From: Manduca sexta
Lineage: Eukaryota; Arthropoda; Insecta; Lepidoptera; Sphingidae
Assembly (NCBI RefSeq): GCF_014839805.1
Contig: NC_051126.1
Span: 6,642,609 to 6,706,608, forward strand
Reading direction: 5' to 3'
DNA length: 64,000 bases
Numbering within the stretch: the first letter of the stretch is position 1; each line of letters starts with the position of its first letter. Shown here in pieces: positions 1-13,100 of the stretch. The notes beneath the pieces were generated by a model. That model did no database searches, was not told the DNA's origin, and saw only the letters and a list, made by a program, of their open reading frames with translations. The translations under genes were made by a program, and so were the position numbers.

Positions 1-303
1 TCAGATTAAAAATGAATCTGTTGACAACATTTAGTATCTACTTTCTATATAATATCACATATAGTGGCCGATGTAGCTTTTCCTTGGAGTTATGTAGATT
101 TTCCTTGGAGTTAGCAACAGTAACAATTAAGTATCTCTTATATTATAACCGGGACAACAAGACTACAGAGATAGAGGTAGTGTTGACATAATAAAAAGAC
201 GAATTGTGAAAGACATTGCATGCACCGACAACCGAAACAAATGCCCCACCATACAAAAACTACAACAAATACAATAAATTCCAGATCAACTCAACAATCT
301 CAG

Positions 304-3300
304 TAGAACACCTAGTACACACGGGTGCTCACAAAGTATCCCGATTTCCGCCTTCTGTCCAATGGGATCTGTACCGTTCCCGGGACCATGGCGTGTCTCC
401 GTACCTACGGGCCTTGAGACTCTGTGAACCTATGACAAATGTGAAGACTTTTGGAGACCTAGAAAAAATGGGATTCGATAGAACACAACAGGAGATGATG
501 GCTGATATGTACAGGTGAGTCTTAATTCCATAATTACTAGTTTACTTTAATGGAAATATGTCGGAGCGTCGAATACTTTGAAATAATGTAAGAAACCAGT
601 GGAGATGTTGGTGGAGTAACAGCTACTAGTATAAAAAGGTTGCCTCGTCATTTGATGTTTTCAACTAGGTTTTTGCACTAGGCTAATTCAGTTTTTAATT
701 AGCTGTCAGATGGTCCCTATGTCAATCTTGGTTAAGTGACCATTGATCAACGACTTTTTAATTACAGAGATACCTAACGTTCAATTAGGACTGATATTTA
801 CGATATATTCGCCACGCATTATCGCATTATTTTCCTGATTCCAGGAACGCTGAAGATGTAGAGCTGATGGTTGGTGGTGCCATGGAAAAGGCAGCCACTG
901 GCGCTGTCGTTGGACCAACACTCGCTTGCGTACTAGCTTTGCAGTTCGCTAACCTTAAGAAGAGCGACAGGTAAAAAATATGACTTACCATTTGCCTATT
1001 CACATAATATGATAACATCCCCTTACGATAGTAAAATAGATTGGAAAATCTATTTGGGACGAATCAACGTTCCTAATAATGTTTGTGTAGGTAAGTTCAG
1101 ACTTACTCAATAGTCTATCAAGTATATCTAATTAAGATAAATACCGATTATCGTGTGAAGTTGTTCCATTCAATCTACGCAATTTAATATCTTGATTTAA
1201 TATTCTTTATTTCAGATTCTGGTATGAAAACGATATTCCTCCATCGTCGTTCTCGCCGGAACAATTGGGCGCCATTAGGAAAGTGTCGCTCTCTGGACTG
1301 CTGTGCGCTGCCGATGACTCACTTATCAAAATCCAACCTAAAGCTTTCGTTAAAGAAGATCCTTATTTGTAAGTTCTCCAAAATTTGTCTCTGCTTATTA
1401 ATATCTTTTTAATATTATACTCTGGAATGATATTGCTAATCTTTCTAGATAGATAATTTCTATGAAGAATTGTACCTGCTTATCTTCCTAAAACTTCCAT
1501 TACTTTGTCAAGTTAATTGACATGCAACATATTTCAACGGATATTTATCCAACAGGAACGCTGGCCAAGACTGTTCTCAACACAACCGACTCGAGTTATC
1601 TGCATGGAGAGACGAATCTGGGGCGAAGGCAGCAGAGAGACTTTCCCAAGACATGCTAACAGCTGCCATAGAAAAGGCTAAACAAGAGATGGCCGATAGG
1701 AAGAAGCTGGAATACATGCTGTGGGAAACTCGTGAGTGGCTCTCATTTTATCATCATAAGATCATATTTTAGTCTTATTTCAAGACTTATGTTTCTTCAT
1801 TTCATTGTAAGACTCTATCTAGATTTAGTTACTTCGTGAAGCTTCCAAAATGGAATGGTAAAATATAAACTATAGTATGAATATGAATACAAGAATGAAT
1901 ATAAAAGTTACTAAGTCATTTAACTTAAATTTTGCAGATGGTGGAGCTGATCCTAAATCACCGGTTGGAACTGCAGCGTCATTCTCGAAGGCAAACAAAT
2001 ACGCGCTCAAACTTGCCAACACATCTTTGTTCTTGGAATTCGCTACCAACGAGTTGTTGAATACCATCAACAGCGGGTAAATATAAATAACCAAAAATAT
2101 TAATGTTGATTACAAAAAATTGTAATCCCTTCACAAGAGACGTACCTAATATTGTAATTTTAGAATATATAGTTATATCCATTTTAACAAATTAGTAAAA
2201 ATATTAACATATCAATTCGTCTACTATTTAATTTCATACCGGTAAAAAATACCGATCAAATTTCCAATTTAAACTTATTCGTATTGTTATAGCCATCGTC
2301 GCAAGCGTCAAATCTTCGATGACACCCTCGGCTTCAGTACCACGAATGACTTCGCTGACTCCCTACAATCTGTCGATATCAGTGGTTTCCTAGGCCAGGA
2401 CCAGCTCGGAGGACCCACGATAGAACCTCAGTGCGATGACACCGGGTCGTGTGATGCTGACAGTCCATTCCGGACTTATACTGGATACTGTAACAATTTA
2501 AGAAATCCCAACCTGGGCAAAAGTTTGACTACATTTGCCAGATTGCTACCTCCTGTTTATGAAGATGGTAAGTCTTGTATTTTTAAACATGAACTATCTT
2601 GTCTTTATTTTTACAAAATTATTTTAGTATAAGTATTCTTATTAAACATTAGATATTTTCCAAATCCTTTGAAGGTATTTCACTGAAGACAATTTTAGCT
2701 GTTTTTTCTGTTTCTCTTTTTCGAATATATTTTAAAATGTTAATTTAATGTTCAAAATTATTTAAAACATTATTTTAACTTCGCAGGTGTAAGTCGTCCA
2801 CGCATTAATTCGGTCACCGGAACGCCTCTCCCGTCCCCCCGTATCATCTCTACAGTGATCCACCCCGATATATCGAACCTGCACACGCGCTACACGCTGA
2901 TGGTGATGCAGTTCGCTCAGTTCCTCGACCACGAGCTCACCATGACGCCCATCCATAAAGGTGATTGTTTTAAACTTATCAAGACATTTTTCGGATTCGC
3001 TTTGCCTTAATTAATTTGGTATAATGCTTGTCAATTTAAAAATGTAGGTGCGTTTTAATGGCACTCTAACTACACAAAAAATTAGTACAAGCATAATATT
3101 AGTCTCATCCAAAAGTAAAAATAAGTTTAGTGAACTTGAATGATGTGCCTGGCTAAAAATCTTAATCGGCTCTACATTAATACCTAAACTCATCAAATAG
3201 GGTTCAGTTTTATCAGCATAATAGTACTCAGAATTGAAAGATAAATGTTTAAATAATAAACAATCCAAATTTAAATCCGTTAAATAGAGTCCTTATGGCA

Positions 3301-6300
3301 TTTTAGTTGTATCAAATTTCATCAAAAATGTGTTTCAGGTTTCCACGAGTCCATTCCTGACTGCCGTTCCTGTGACTCACCGAGGACCGTCCACCCAGAG
3401 TGCAACCCCTTCCCGGTGCCGCGAGGAGATCACTACTACCCCGAAGTGAATGTAACATCCGGAGAGAGGCTCTGTTTCCCCTTCATGAGAAGTTTGCCTG
3501 GACAGCAGCAATTGGGTGAGTATCAGTGTACTTTGCGAATCGTCAGAAAAGCTTCTCAAAAAAATATATAAAAACAAATAATGCTGAAATAAGGCTGTGG
3601 ATTTCAAATTTATGTATTTTTATTCTTACACATTTTTAGAAAACTATTTGATCCTGGATGTGTCAAAAGAAGGAAATTTATTAAAACATATTATGAATAA
3701 ACAATGGATTACAAAATATATAAAATATGTTGTAAAATCACGAACTTGACGATTTTCTTAATAAGTAATAAAATAATCATTTTATAAGGTCCTCGCGAGC
3801 AAGTCAACCAAAACACACCGTACATCGACGCGTCTGTAATCTACGGCGAAAACCCGTGCATCGTGCGCAAGCTTCGCGGTTTCAATGGACGCCTTAACGC
3901 AACAGCCAACCCGCACAACGGAAAGGAACTGCTGCCTCGTTCCGACAGCCATCCGGAGTGCAAGGCTCCTAGTGGATTCTGTTTTATTGCTGGTAAATAT
4001 ACCTACATTCATGTTTTTAATCCTGTAAAAATTTCAAGAACTCAATCAAAGATACTATACTAGACTTGATAAAAAGAGGGTAAATAAAATAAAAAAAATC
4101 CGTAAGGAGAAATTTAGTGAGCAGACACTGAACGTTACTTTGGTTTTGCCATAAATTCCTTTCGTTTCCTTAATAATTGTTGCATTACTTGTGAATGCAG
4201 TCGCGACTCTATTACATTAAAATTTGAAATATTTTACAAATTAATTTTAGGTGACGGGCGAGCATCAGAGCAGCCAGGCCTCACAGCCATCCATACAATC
4301 TTCATGCGAGAACACAACCGCGTCGTCGAAGGACTGCGTGGAGTAAATCCTCACTGGGACGCAGACCAGCTGTTCGAGCACACTCGTCGTATAGTAGCTG
4401 CACAGTTCACTCACGTCATCTACAACGAGTTTTTGCCTCGTCTGCTCTCTTGGAACGCTGTCAACCTCTACGGATTGAAGCTGTTACCTTCAGGTATGTC
4501 TATAATGTTTAATATAGGTACCACGATTTTTCTTCTGCACGCAATGCAGCTACGGGACATTCGCTTGATGTATTACTAGACTTATACCATTTAGAGAACC
4601 CTCAAGAAACGAATCTATTCTTTCTTCAAAAGCTAGAAACAAAACAACAATTAATCCCCTGATATTAATGATTATAGACGGAGGTAATCACTTACCATCA
4701 GGTGATCTACTTACTCGTTTCCCTCTCCACTACTAAAAGAAAAGCCCAAATTATTTTATCTTTAGAGTATTTTACACATAATTTTCTCATCACCACCAGG
4801 CTACTACAAAGAGTACTCTCCTACCTGCAACCCTGCCGTGGTGACAGAGTTCGCGGCAGCGGCGTTCAGGATCGGCCACTCGCTGCTGAGACCCCACCTG
4901 CCACGTCTTTCGCACAACTACCAACCCGTTGAACCGCCAATTCTGCTCAGAGATGGATTTTTCAGACCCGACATGTTTATGACTGTAAGTAGCAATACAG
5001 ACAATATGAAGTTCATTTATTTATCATTAGCTATATAACTATGATCGACATGTGGGATGGTTGGTTTATCATCGCTGTTCCCGGACATATTGTGATAAAA
5101 TTTAAGTATTTTTCTTACCAAAATACTATATTTATATTCCTTTTTCAGCATCCACCTCTAGTAGACGAACTCATCCGTGGTCTTTCGTCAACCCCCATGG
5201 AAACCCTAGACCAGTTTATCACCGGAGAAGTGACTAACCATCTGTTCGAAGACAGACGCATTCCCTTCTCTGGCGTCGATCTAATCGCTCTGAATATCCA
5301 AAGAGCTAGAGACCATGGTATCCCGAGCTACAACAACTACAGGGCGCTTTGTAATCTGAAGAGGGCTACTACCTTCGACGATTTGGCCAGAGAGATACCC
5401 GATGAAGTTATTGCTAGGTAAGCGTGTTATGGATTTTGTTGGTTATTTAAATATATATTTTTTATATATCACCTTCGTTATGTCACACAAAGGCAATCTC
5501 CTAGAGAATACAAGTCTCATTAAACCCATTCTAATAGCATTTGCTACTCTATAACTCCTCATTTAAGTAACTTGCTAAAGATGATTGACAGTTCTCGCAA
5601 AATAATAGGTTTTTCTAATCTATATAAAAAATCATTCTACTTACAGATTCAAGCGCATCTACGCCACTGTGGACGACATTGACCTGTTCCCGGGAGGTAT
5701 GAGCGAGCGTCCACTGCAGGGAGGTCTCGTCGGACCCACCTTCGCCTGCATCATCGCAATTCAGTTCAGGCAGTTGAGGAAATGTGATCGCTTCTGGTGA
5801 GAATCTATATCCCTGCACACGACTTTTACTTCAATATGAAGTAGAACATCATTCATGATCAGGCATGCTATATGCATGCTACTTTATCGGGTGTTTAGAC
5901 GACCCCATCTCATCCCTGAGCATATAAAATGCATCCAATGAAAATTTCTAAACCCTAAGACTAGTATACGACATAAATACTTGCTACTTAATACGAGCTT
6001 TACTAAACGATTATGGTTGACAACCTATTTTATAATCACTGATAAAAAAATGAATGCAGGCAGTTAGAAACATATTGAGGCTTCAGTCTATTTGTGGATA
6101 TGATATAAAATGAAATTTCATGTGTAATCACCTTCAAATACCTAATATTATTTAGTGGTATTGTTCTAAAAATTTTTATCTTCAGGTACGAAAATGACAA
6201 CCCAGCGGCACGTTTTACGGAACAACAGCTTGCCGAGATTCGCAAATCCACTCTCTCCAAGATGTTGTGTGAGAACTTCGACATCCCCGGCGACATCCAA

Positions 6301-7214
6301 AGGGCATCCTTTGATTTACCCAGCAATTTCTTGTAAGTATAGGTGTATTGTACACATTCGGAAGGTATGAAAACCTGTATCAAACGGGCCCATCTGTCTG
6401 ATTGTGTTTTTAGAGTAAAAAAAGGAAGATTACCTTCTACGCTAACAAAAATATTTTTATCAATTTTATATTTTTTTTTTATAAACTATTAAACTAGTAA
6501 AATTGCTTCATATTCCTAGATGATAGACAGTTAGTGAATAGAAAAAGAAGCAACACATCCTGCATATACTGTGTGTGTTTCAGAAATCCTCGTGTACCGT
6601 GTGCGTCCCTTCCCAAACTGGACCTATCAGCGTGGCGTGAGAGCTCGGCGCAAGGTTGTCTCATCGCGGGCCGCTCCATCGCCGTTGGAGAGTCCGCCTT
6701 CCCTTCGCCTTGCACGTCATGCATCTGTACAGTTGAGGGGGTGTGTATTTTTAACAATAATATTTATTTTTGTAGTTACACATGAGCGACTAAACCAGTA
6801 ACAGCGCGTAGTAACCGTACCAACACAATGCCCCCACATAATATAACATATTGTTTTAGCAAACTTGGCAATTGGAACTAGATCACTTTTCACGGCCCGA
6901 ATACTCCATCGATCAAAGCAATGTGACCATTTTGAATAAACCAGTGATCGTTCCATATTTGTAGTACATAGAGATAATTTTTTCATTAAATATAGATTAT
7001 AAAATTTGCTATCCGTTTCCCGCAGGCGCAATGTGCCTCCCTGCGCATCACGGACTGCACGCAGCTGCTGCGCGAGTGGTCGCGCGAGGCGGTGGTGCGC
7101 GACGACGTGTGCGCGGCGCAGTGCGGGGCGGCCGCGCCCGCCGCGCCGCGCGCGCTGCCGCGCCCCGCGCACAACTTCAAGTTCCCAGACCTCACACCAT
7201 TCATCGCCAAGTGA
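304..7214 (+). CDS. Double-domain animal heme peroxidase with C-terminal VWC-like module (5' partial)
   Basis: Secreted heme peroxidase of the insect chorion peroxidase/peroxidasin type, expected to use H2O2 to oxidise or cross-link substrates outside the cell. Exons read with GT-AG sites and consistent phase: 304-514, 845-970, 1216-1368, 1556-1731, 1938-2076, 2293-2567, 2787-2960, 3339-3515, 3789-3992, 4251-4493, 4800-4984, 5149-5417, 5647-5796, 6186-6332, 6584-6740, 7026-7214, giving 990 visible residues and a TGA stop. The first four exons are the C-terminal end of peroxidase domain 1 (RSRDHG motif). A basic RRKR linker follows, then a complete domain 2 with heme-ester Asp and distal His in FLDHE, calcium loop TPYIDAS, distal Arg and heme-ester Glu in GRASEQPG, proximal His in RIGHSLL and [10 protein letters not shown]. 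The last two exons are Cys-rich and resemble VWC. The architecture resembles fly CG10211-type double peroxidases (recalled, not searched). The left acceptor at 303 is the least certain boundary. Confidence 0.9.
2297..2308 (+). other. Furin-type cleavage site between peroxidase domains
   Basis: These codons read RRKR, immediately before QIFDD, in the linker between the end of domain 1 and the start of domain 2. R-x-K/R-R is the consensus of furin-like proprotein convertases in the Golgi. Cleavage would separate the degenerate first domain from the complete second one. Processing is inferred from the motif only. Confidence 0.6.
4672..4732 (-). repeat. Fragment of a dispersed lepidopteran repeat
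   Basis: This short piece in the peroxidase intron 4494-4799 carries the phrase cttaccatcaggtgatc. Its reverse complement matches the gtggtccgcctgatggtaag stretch near 54755-54775, so two copies of one family lie in the window in opposite orientations. The phrase is common in lepidopteran introns; the family is not named here. Confidence 0.5.
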
Positions 7215-8850
7215 TTCAGCGGACACTTATTTATGAACGATATTTGACAGCATTTTTACTTTTTTACAATTTCAGAACGATAGAAACAAATGGGAAAAAA
7301 CTTTTTCATATTTATATTGAAAATGGTGGATTATATAATGGTTAAAATGTTGCTTAAATTCGTTCATAGATAAGGGCTAAAGGTCAAAGCTACAAGGACT
7401 GCCTGACTGCGTAACGTTTTATTAAAGTTTGATTTGCAAATGTGCAAGTAAAAATGTAATTATTCAATGGGACTATCCAGTTTAATAAAAATAATATAAG
7501 TGTAATGTAATCTTAGGCAACAAGAAAAAGAAGAGTCAAGTAGAACCTAATTATACAAGAAAATATCGATAATAACGCCTTGCGTCGATAGGTTTTCCTT
7601 GATTCTACTTTCTTTAATTGGAATTCAGCATCTTCAAAATAAACCTCTAGTGAAAAAACTGATATACCAAATCTAGAAATTAATCACAACAAATACTGTA
7701 CTTCAATACATAATCATGCGTTAATTATTTAATGTTACGTAGTACATGATCAGTCCAACTTAAGTCAGGTGGTTGAAAGGAGAATTGAGATTGAACCCCA
7801 AACCCTTCTGACTTTTATAATTAAGAAGCTTGAACCAACATTTTTCAGCTATTCGCGCCATCGTGTACTAGACCATAGATTTAATTAAATCGTTATAAAC
7901 TAAATATGTTTATGAACAAACTTGTAACCATATTTATAGTCTATGGAAAGGGCTTGCGCAATAGCTTAATTTATTATTTGAATATGAAACATAAAAACTA
8001 GTCTAACGGGTGCGTGTTAATAAAACAATAAGTTAAATAGTTTTATCATAACGCACGCTGAAGTAGGGCACGAAGACAATATTTTGAAACACATATTAGA
8101 CCCCCGTATTAAAAAAAATACTGCCTCGAACAACTTATAATTAAAGATCGTCATAAAACAATAGTTACCATCGAAATAGTCAAATAATGAAATAACCTCG
8201 TACTAACTGTGACACTTCGTTAAATAGAAAATGAGATCAAAAATGTACCATGTATACTTTGATGAATGAACACAATTCAAATGTACAAAATACTTATTTC
8301 AATAAGAATTTTTACACATAAATAATTTTATATTCTGTTAATTAGCAAATATTTCTGTAGAGTTCTTATTAGTTTATAAGTGATGAGTTGTATATACTTT
8401 ACCAACAAATCTTATAAGGAAAGCAGTACAAACTCCGCTTATAGTGGAGTATACAAAAACTAGGACAAATATTTGAATTTATATAACCGTTTATTAGACT
8501 ATTACTAAAATATTACTACAATTATTTTAATCTGTGGGCGATTTATTTTGTTTTGGCAAAGGTTGATTTGTAAGCGTAACAGCCATCCGTAGCTTTAATT
8601 TGTCAAAACAATATTACGATACTGTACATGTCAAATGTCAGTATTGCCCGCTCATACCATTCCAGTGTTACCAACATCAGAAAAAATATTTTAATGTTAA
8701 GTTTTCTACGAACTACACTGCCTAGTACTCTAGGAAATAGCTTTTGTAAATTATTTTGTAAAATATTGGCATAATTATAATTAGTCATAGTTATTTTTAT
8801 AAGTTTTGTATTGTAATGTGAATCTCACTTGGTAACAAAAAATCAATACA
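7215..8850. other. AT-rich tail-to-tail spacer after the peroxidase gene
   Basis: Peroxidase 3' UTR followed by AT-rich DNA up to the probable STRAP 3' end. I see no convincing exon. Near 7555-7605 there is an imperfect inverted repeat around two cgata cores, noted but not classified. Confidence 0.4.
7484..7489 (+). promoter_or_regulatory. Candidate poly(A) signal of the peroxidase gene
   Basis: First AATAAA hexamer after the peroxidase stop, about 270 bases downstream. Other hexamers follow (for example near 7639), so the actual 3' end is uncertain. Confidence 0.35.
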
Positions 8851-8879
8851 TATATCGATTTTTTTGTTTATATCATTGT

Positions 8880-9381
8880 TTTATTTCATTGAATACAGCA
8901 CACATGGACAAAAATTACAATTATCAAGATTATTGGTTATTAAATATGTCACAAATTATTTTAATATCACATAACTAAAAAAAACATTCACTTCGATTGT
9001 CATATTATATCTACACAAGTATTACAATATTCAATAAGTATATTATTCAGTCCGTAATCACTTTAAAGCTGACATTAGTAAAAAAAATATGAATAAAATA
9101 CATAAAATATTTACAAATCACTTTATTTTGTTGCATATCAAGTCTATTTAGTTCCTTTTTACAATAAATACATTACATTTGAGTATAAAAACCAGTGTTG
9201 CAAAAACTAAACAACACAAACACAGTTTTTAAAAGTTTCGAATACTTAAAGTCTTGATTTGTTCAGGCAAACCTCTCTTAATTTCATTTTGCACATAGCC
9301 TGGTGGCAAGTAAACTCCACAGTCGCAGTTTAAACCACGCGAACAATTTCAATTGCACTCTCACTGCCCCCCACTCTTGTC
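8880..9381 (-). other. Possible spliced 3' UTR exon of STRAP
   Basis: On the minus strand a good 3' splice site (a T-rich tract ending TTTCAG) precedes base 9381. A matching donor, CAG then GTAACC, lies just after the STRAP stop with the last exon base at 10157. A minus-strand AATAAA occurs near 9122 and another near 8880. Joining them gives a 3' UTR intron of about 0.8 kb. A short open frame continues from 9381, but it would be reached only after the STRAP stop. Inference from splice signals only. Confidence 0.35.
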
Positions 9382-9936
9382 CTGAAACAAAAGAGTCACT
9401 ATGTATGCCGTGTGCATTTGGAAAATGGCCACTACACCAGAGTTTTTGGATTTCATAAGACAGTTTTTTCTCGCATTTCCACCTCGTTTTCAGGAATTTA
9501 AGACCTACTGTGAGATTACTTTAAAGGCTAACGTCGACTAGAGCAGCATCACAACGTGTCGCTTAAATTAGCATTTATTCGGTATGCGTGTTGTTAAGGC
9601 TCCGCGCTATCGTAATGGTAGCGTTCGTGGTTTCAGATTCTACCGACAATAGCGATTATACAGGAGCGAACTTTAAGCAAAATAAGCCGAGAAGAGATTA
9701 GTACCAAAATATATAAAGTCCGAGCGAGCTTCAGAAAAATGTTGATGTGATGACGTAATGCACCGAATGAGTAGATAGAACGTTATCGATGTAGGTGGTC
9801 AGGCGGCGAAGGTGTACTATAATTTTTTTAGACATATTCGATGCAAAATAAAATATATTTGTGTGGACCTAAGAGGCCGTAAAATTAAACGCCAAAAAAT
9901 GAAAATGTGTAATACTACATCGACATACTACTATCG

Positions 9937-10138
9937 ATAGTACCTAAAGTCACTTCTGCGTGAAATTTGCGATCTTTGTACGGGGGCGGTTTATACGTGC
10001 CGAGTCGTAGTCACGATTCCTCGGAGCTCGGGCGTATAGTACCTAAAGTCACTTCTGTGCGGAATTTGCGATGTTTGTACGGCGGCGGTTTATACGCGCC
10101 AGGATCGTACCCACGATTCGTCGGAGCTCGCGCGCGGT
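9937..10138. repeat. Two-copy tandem repeat, about 99-bp period
   Basis: Unit 1 starts at 9937 and unit 2 at 10036, both with atagtacctaaagtcacttc. Both contain a tttgtacgg-cggtttatacg block and a tcggagctcg block, with scattered substitutions and small indels. The pair lies just downstream of the STRAP stop, inside its putative 3' UTR intron. GC content is higher than in the surroundings. No coding meaning is apparent. Confidence 0.85.
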
Positions 10139-10177
10139 ATAACTGCACTTGGTTACCTGGTCTCTGGTGCTGCAGTG

Positions 10178-13100
10178 TCAATTGGCGGCGACCTCCTTGA
10201 ACCCGTTGGCGAGCGGCGCGTGGTCGTTGGTGCGGCGCCACAGCCCGTACACGCGGCCCGGCACGCCCTGCCACAGCCGCACCGTGCCGTCCTCCGAGCC
10301 CGTCGCGAACAGCTCGCCGTCCGGCGACCACCGCACGCAGTGCACCGGACCGAAGTGGCCCTTGTTCGACTCTGCAAACGGTAACAACACTTTACCACAC
10401 CGGAACAGACAATGAGCCTTTTTTTTAAACATGTCTTACGTTTGTTACCCTGAGAAGGGTCGGGTTATACATGCCGGACCTTTGGGTGAGCGGTTTAAGC
10501 GTTACAACCCGTTACAATTAAGTGAACATGCTAAGACACCCACTAACGGGTTACGAACCTCGGCTCAGGACGACCACTAGGAGAGGATGGAAACATCAAA
10601 GATTATGTGCATGAAATGAACTATCTATCCGTAACCGTTATTCGTCGATACGCGGGCTATAATTATTGGAAGGGACGGGGAAGGCAACGAAGTTCTCGGC
10701 AAGAAGAAACTCACCAAGTTCAGTGCCGGTGTTGTAGTCATACTTGTAGACCTTAAGGTCCTCGCCGCCGCAGACGAATGTGGCGCGGCTCGGCGCCAAA
10801 GACGCGGAGTAACACTTGGTCGGCACCGGGAACTCGCGCATCTTGCGCATCGTGTCCGACGAGTAGAACGACACGTTCGTACCTGTAATGCAATAGAGTA
10901 CATTTTACAGTAATTCTTTTTGGCTGAATTGGATATATTTAACCTGGGTGACTGACTGTGGTGACAGGTTATCGATATCGATATATGACATAATAGCTAT
11001 TGATTCTAGAGGCTACAGAGTACCGTAGGGGGCGAGTTGCTAGTAGGGTTAGCAACTTTATGACTACAATTAAGTTTATGTTTAGTTGCTCATTTGAATT
11101 GTCTATAAAATTTTAGCATAGTCATGTAAATTGAGTCACAGAACATATGTTCTACAATTGAATTTTATAACTTCAGAAAAACGTCTTCGAAACGTCGGGA
11201 GAAAAGTAATACCTATATTAAAACCGCGATAAAATTCGTAAAATAGTTTAATTTAAATGTCTAACATTCGCGTAAACTTAAGAAATCATTATGCAAACCA
11301 GCACTATATTATTAAAAATTTGAAGCAAGTTTAGTTTAATAAATACATATTTTTAACAATGACCAACTTATTTGTCATTACTTATCTATTCCCTTGACAA
11401 AGACTGATAGCATTAAGGCACATTTTACACTCTGTAGTTCTCTAACTCAACCAAAAATACCATACCATAACATACAATTTGTAATCATTACCATCAGACA
11501 ACCATCTAGCTGGTCACGATAACAAGTATAGTAAAAAGGCCCCTTATACAAAACTCACAATACTTTACAGATTTCTACATCTCAATACATTCGTGCGTGG
11601 GTGATTCGAGTGGGAGGCGTTCACAAAGCCTATTAATGAAACGTATGAATGGCACTAATTAACTTAAAGGCTTACCGTGTGCGACGGTCAATATCGCGCC
11701 GTCTCGCGACAACTCCAAACTGTTTGGTATAGTGGAGAATTCCACTTTTTGGACTTCCTGTAATTAATTAAATACATAAAATTACACTCATGATAATAAA
11801 AACTTGTTCAATGGTCATAACAAAACTACTATACTGGCATAAGATCCCGTTCAGATGGTGAGAGTAAGACGCGCGTTGGCATTAAGTGCGTTTACAACTA
11901 CGCGTATTTTGTGCGTACGTATTTGCAGTTACATCTAAATGTTATCCAAAATAATATTATTTATAAGTTTCTCGTGAAGTAGATATAATAAGAAGTATAT
12001 ATAATGTCATTTTGGAATCGTAGTTAATTCCTGTGTCGGACTTGTGTGATTAATTTAATACATTATAAACCACTGTTAATAAGTTTAAATAAACTTGTAC
12101 GACTATAATTTAAACATAAATTATACATTGCTCATGAATAATAAATATTATAGAAATGTACATATGAAGCACGAAATGATGTTGAACAAAATAGATCAAT
12201 AATACGATAGCACTTTTCAGTTAAGATATATACAGGGTCATTTTGACATTGCGTCTTTAAATGAAACCCCATACTCGTCTTCACCTTTGCTGACATTGTG
12301 CCAAAAATCATCCATTCATAATTAATCATCATCAGCCTACAGCTGTCCACTGCTGAACATAGGCCTCAAGCGCGCCACGTTGCTCGCTCCTCCGCTCTCC
12401 TCATCCAGCGTCCACCGGCGATCCTACGATCCTACTGCTAAGAAATTTTAGACCTTAGCACCCAATGCTAGCCTAGTACAAGTTATCCAAGAATATATCC
12501 ATACTTATATTATAAAACTGCAGAGTTTATTTGTTTGAAGGCGCTAATCTCACGAACTAGTAAACCGAATTTGATTTTTTTTTCACTAATACGAAGCTAC
12601 ATTACTCCCGAGAGCTACAGGCATTTTATCCGGTTTTTTTTTTTCATATGGTCAGGACCGCAAGCAAAATGTAGTCAGTATATTATAATAGACAATCGAA
12701 TAAAATGTAAGGCTTACCATTCCACTATTACGATCCCAAACGCGCATGGTGAGGTCGTCGCTCACACTCACGATGCGCGAATTGTGCAAGAACACAGCGT
12801 GCCTAATGCTGCTTGTGTGTGCATTTATTTTCTCCAAAGCTGGAACGGTATTTATAAAAATATATATTACATGTAATATACTATAGAGCCAAGGGCGGAT
12901 CCAGTCAGGAGGGGTCATATAGTCAAGGTCTAGTCACGGCTTCGCACGGGTGCAATGCTGATACTAAATACACTACAGAAAAACTGTGAACGTTGTATAT
13001 AAAAACATGGCAGCCCGCTCTGGCTTCGCACGGGTATAACATAACAAAATAACAGTATTTCTCCACTATTTAATGGATGTTATCATACATATAAACCTAC

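Noticed and set aside
6717..7226. 169-codon minus-strand open frame, Arg/Ala-rich
   Set aside because: It lies antisense to the GC-rich last peroxidase exon and its intron; the length is explained by composition, and the plus frame has the splice sites and VWC-like cysteines.
10011..10415. Several overlapping open frames on both strands
   Set aside because: They shadow the GC-rich last STRAP exon, whose frame carries clear WD40 sequence.
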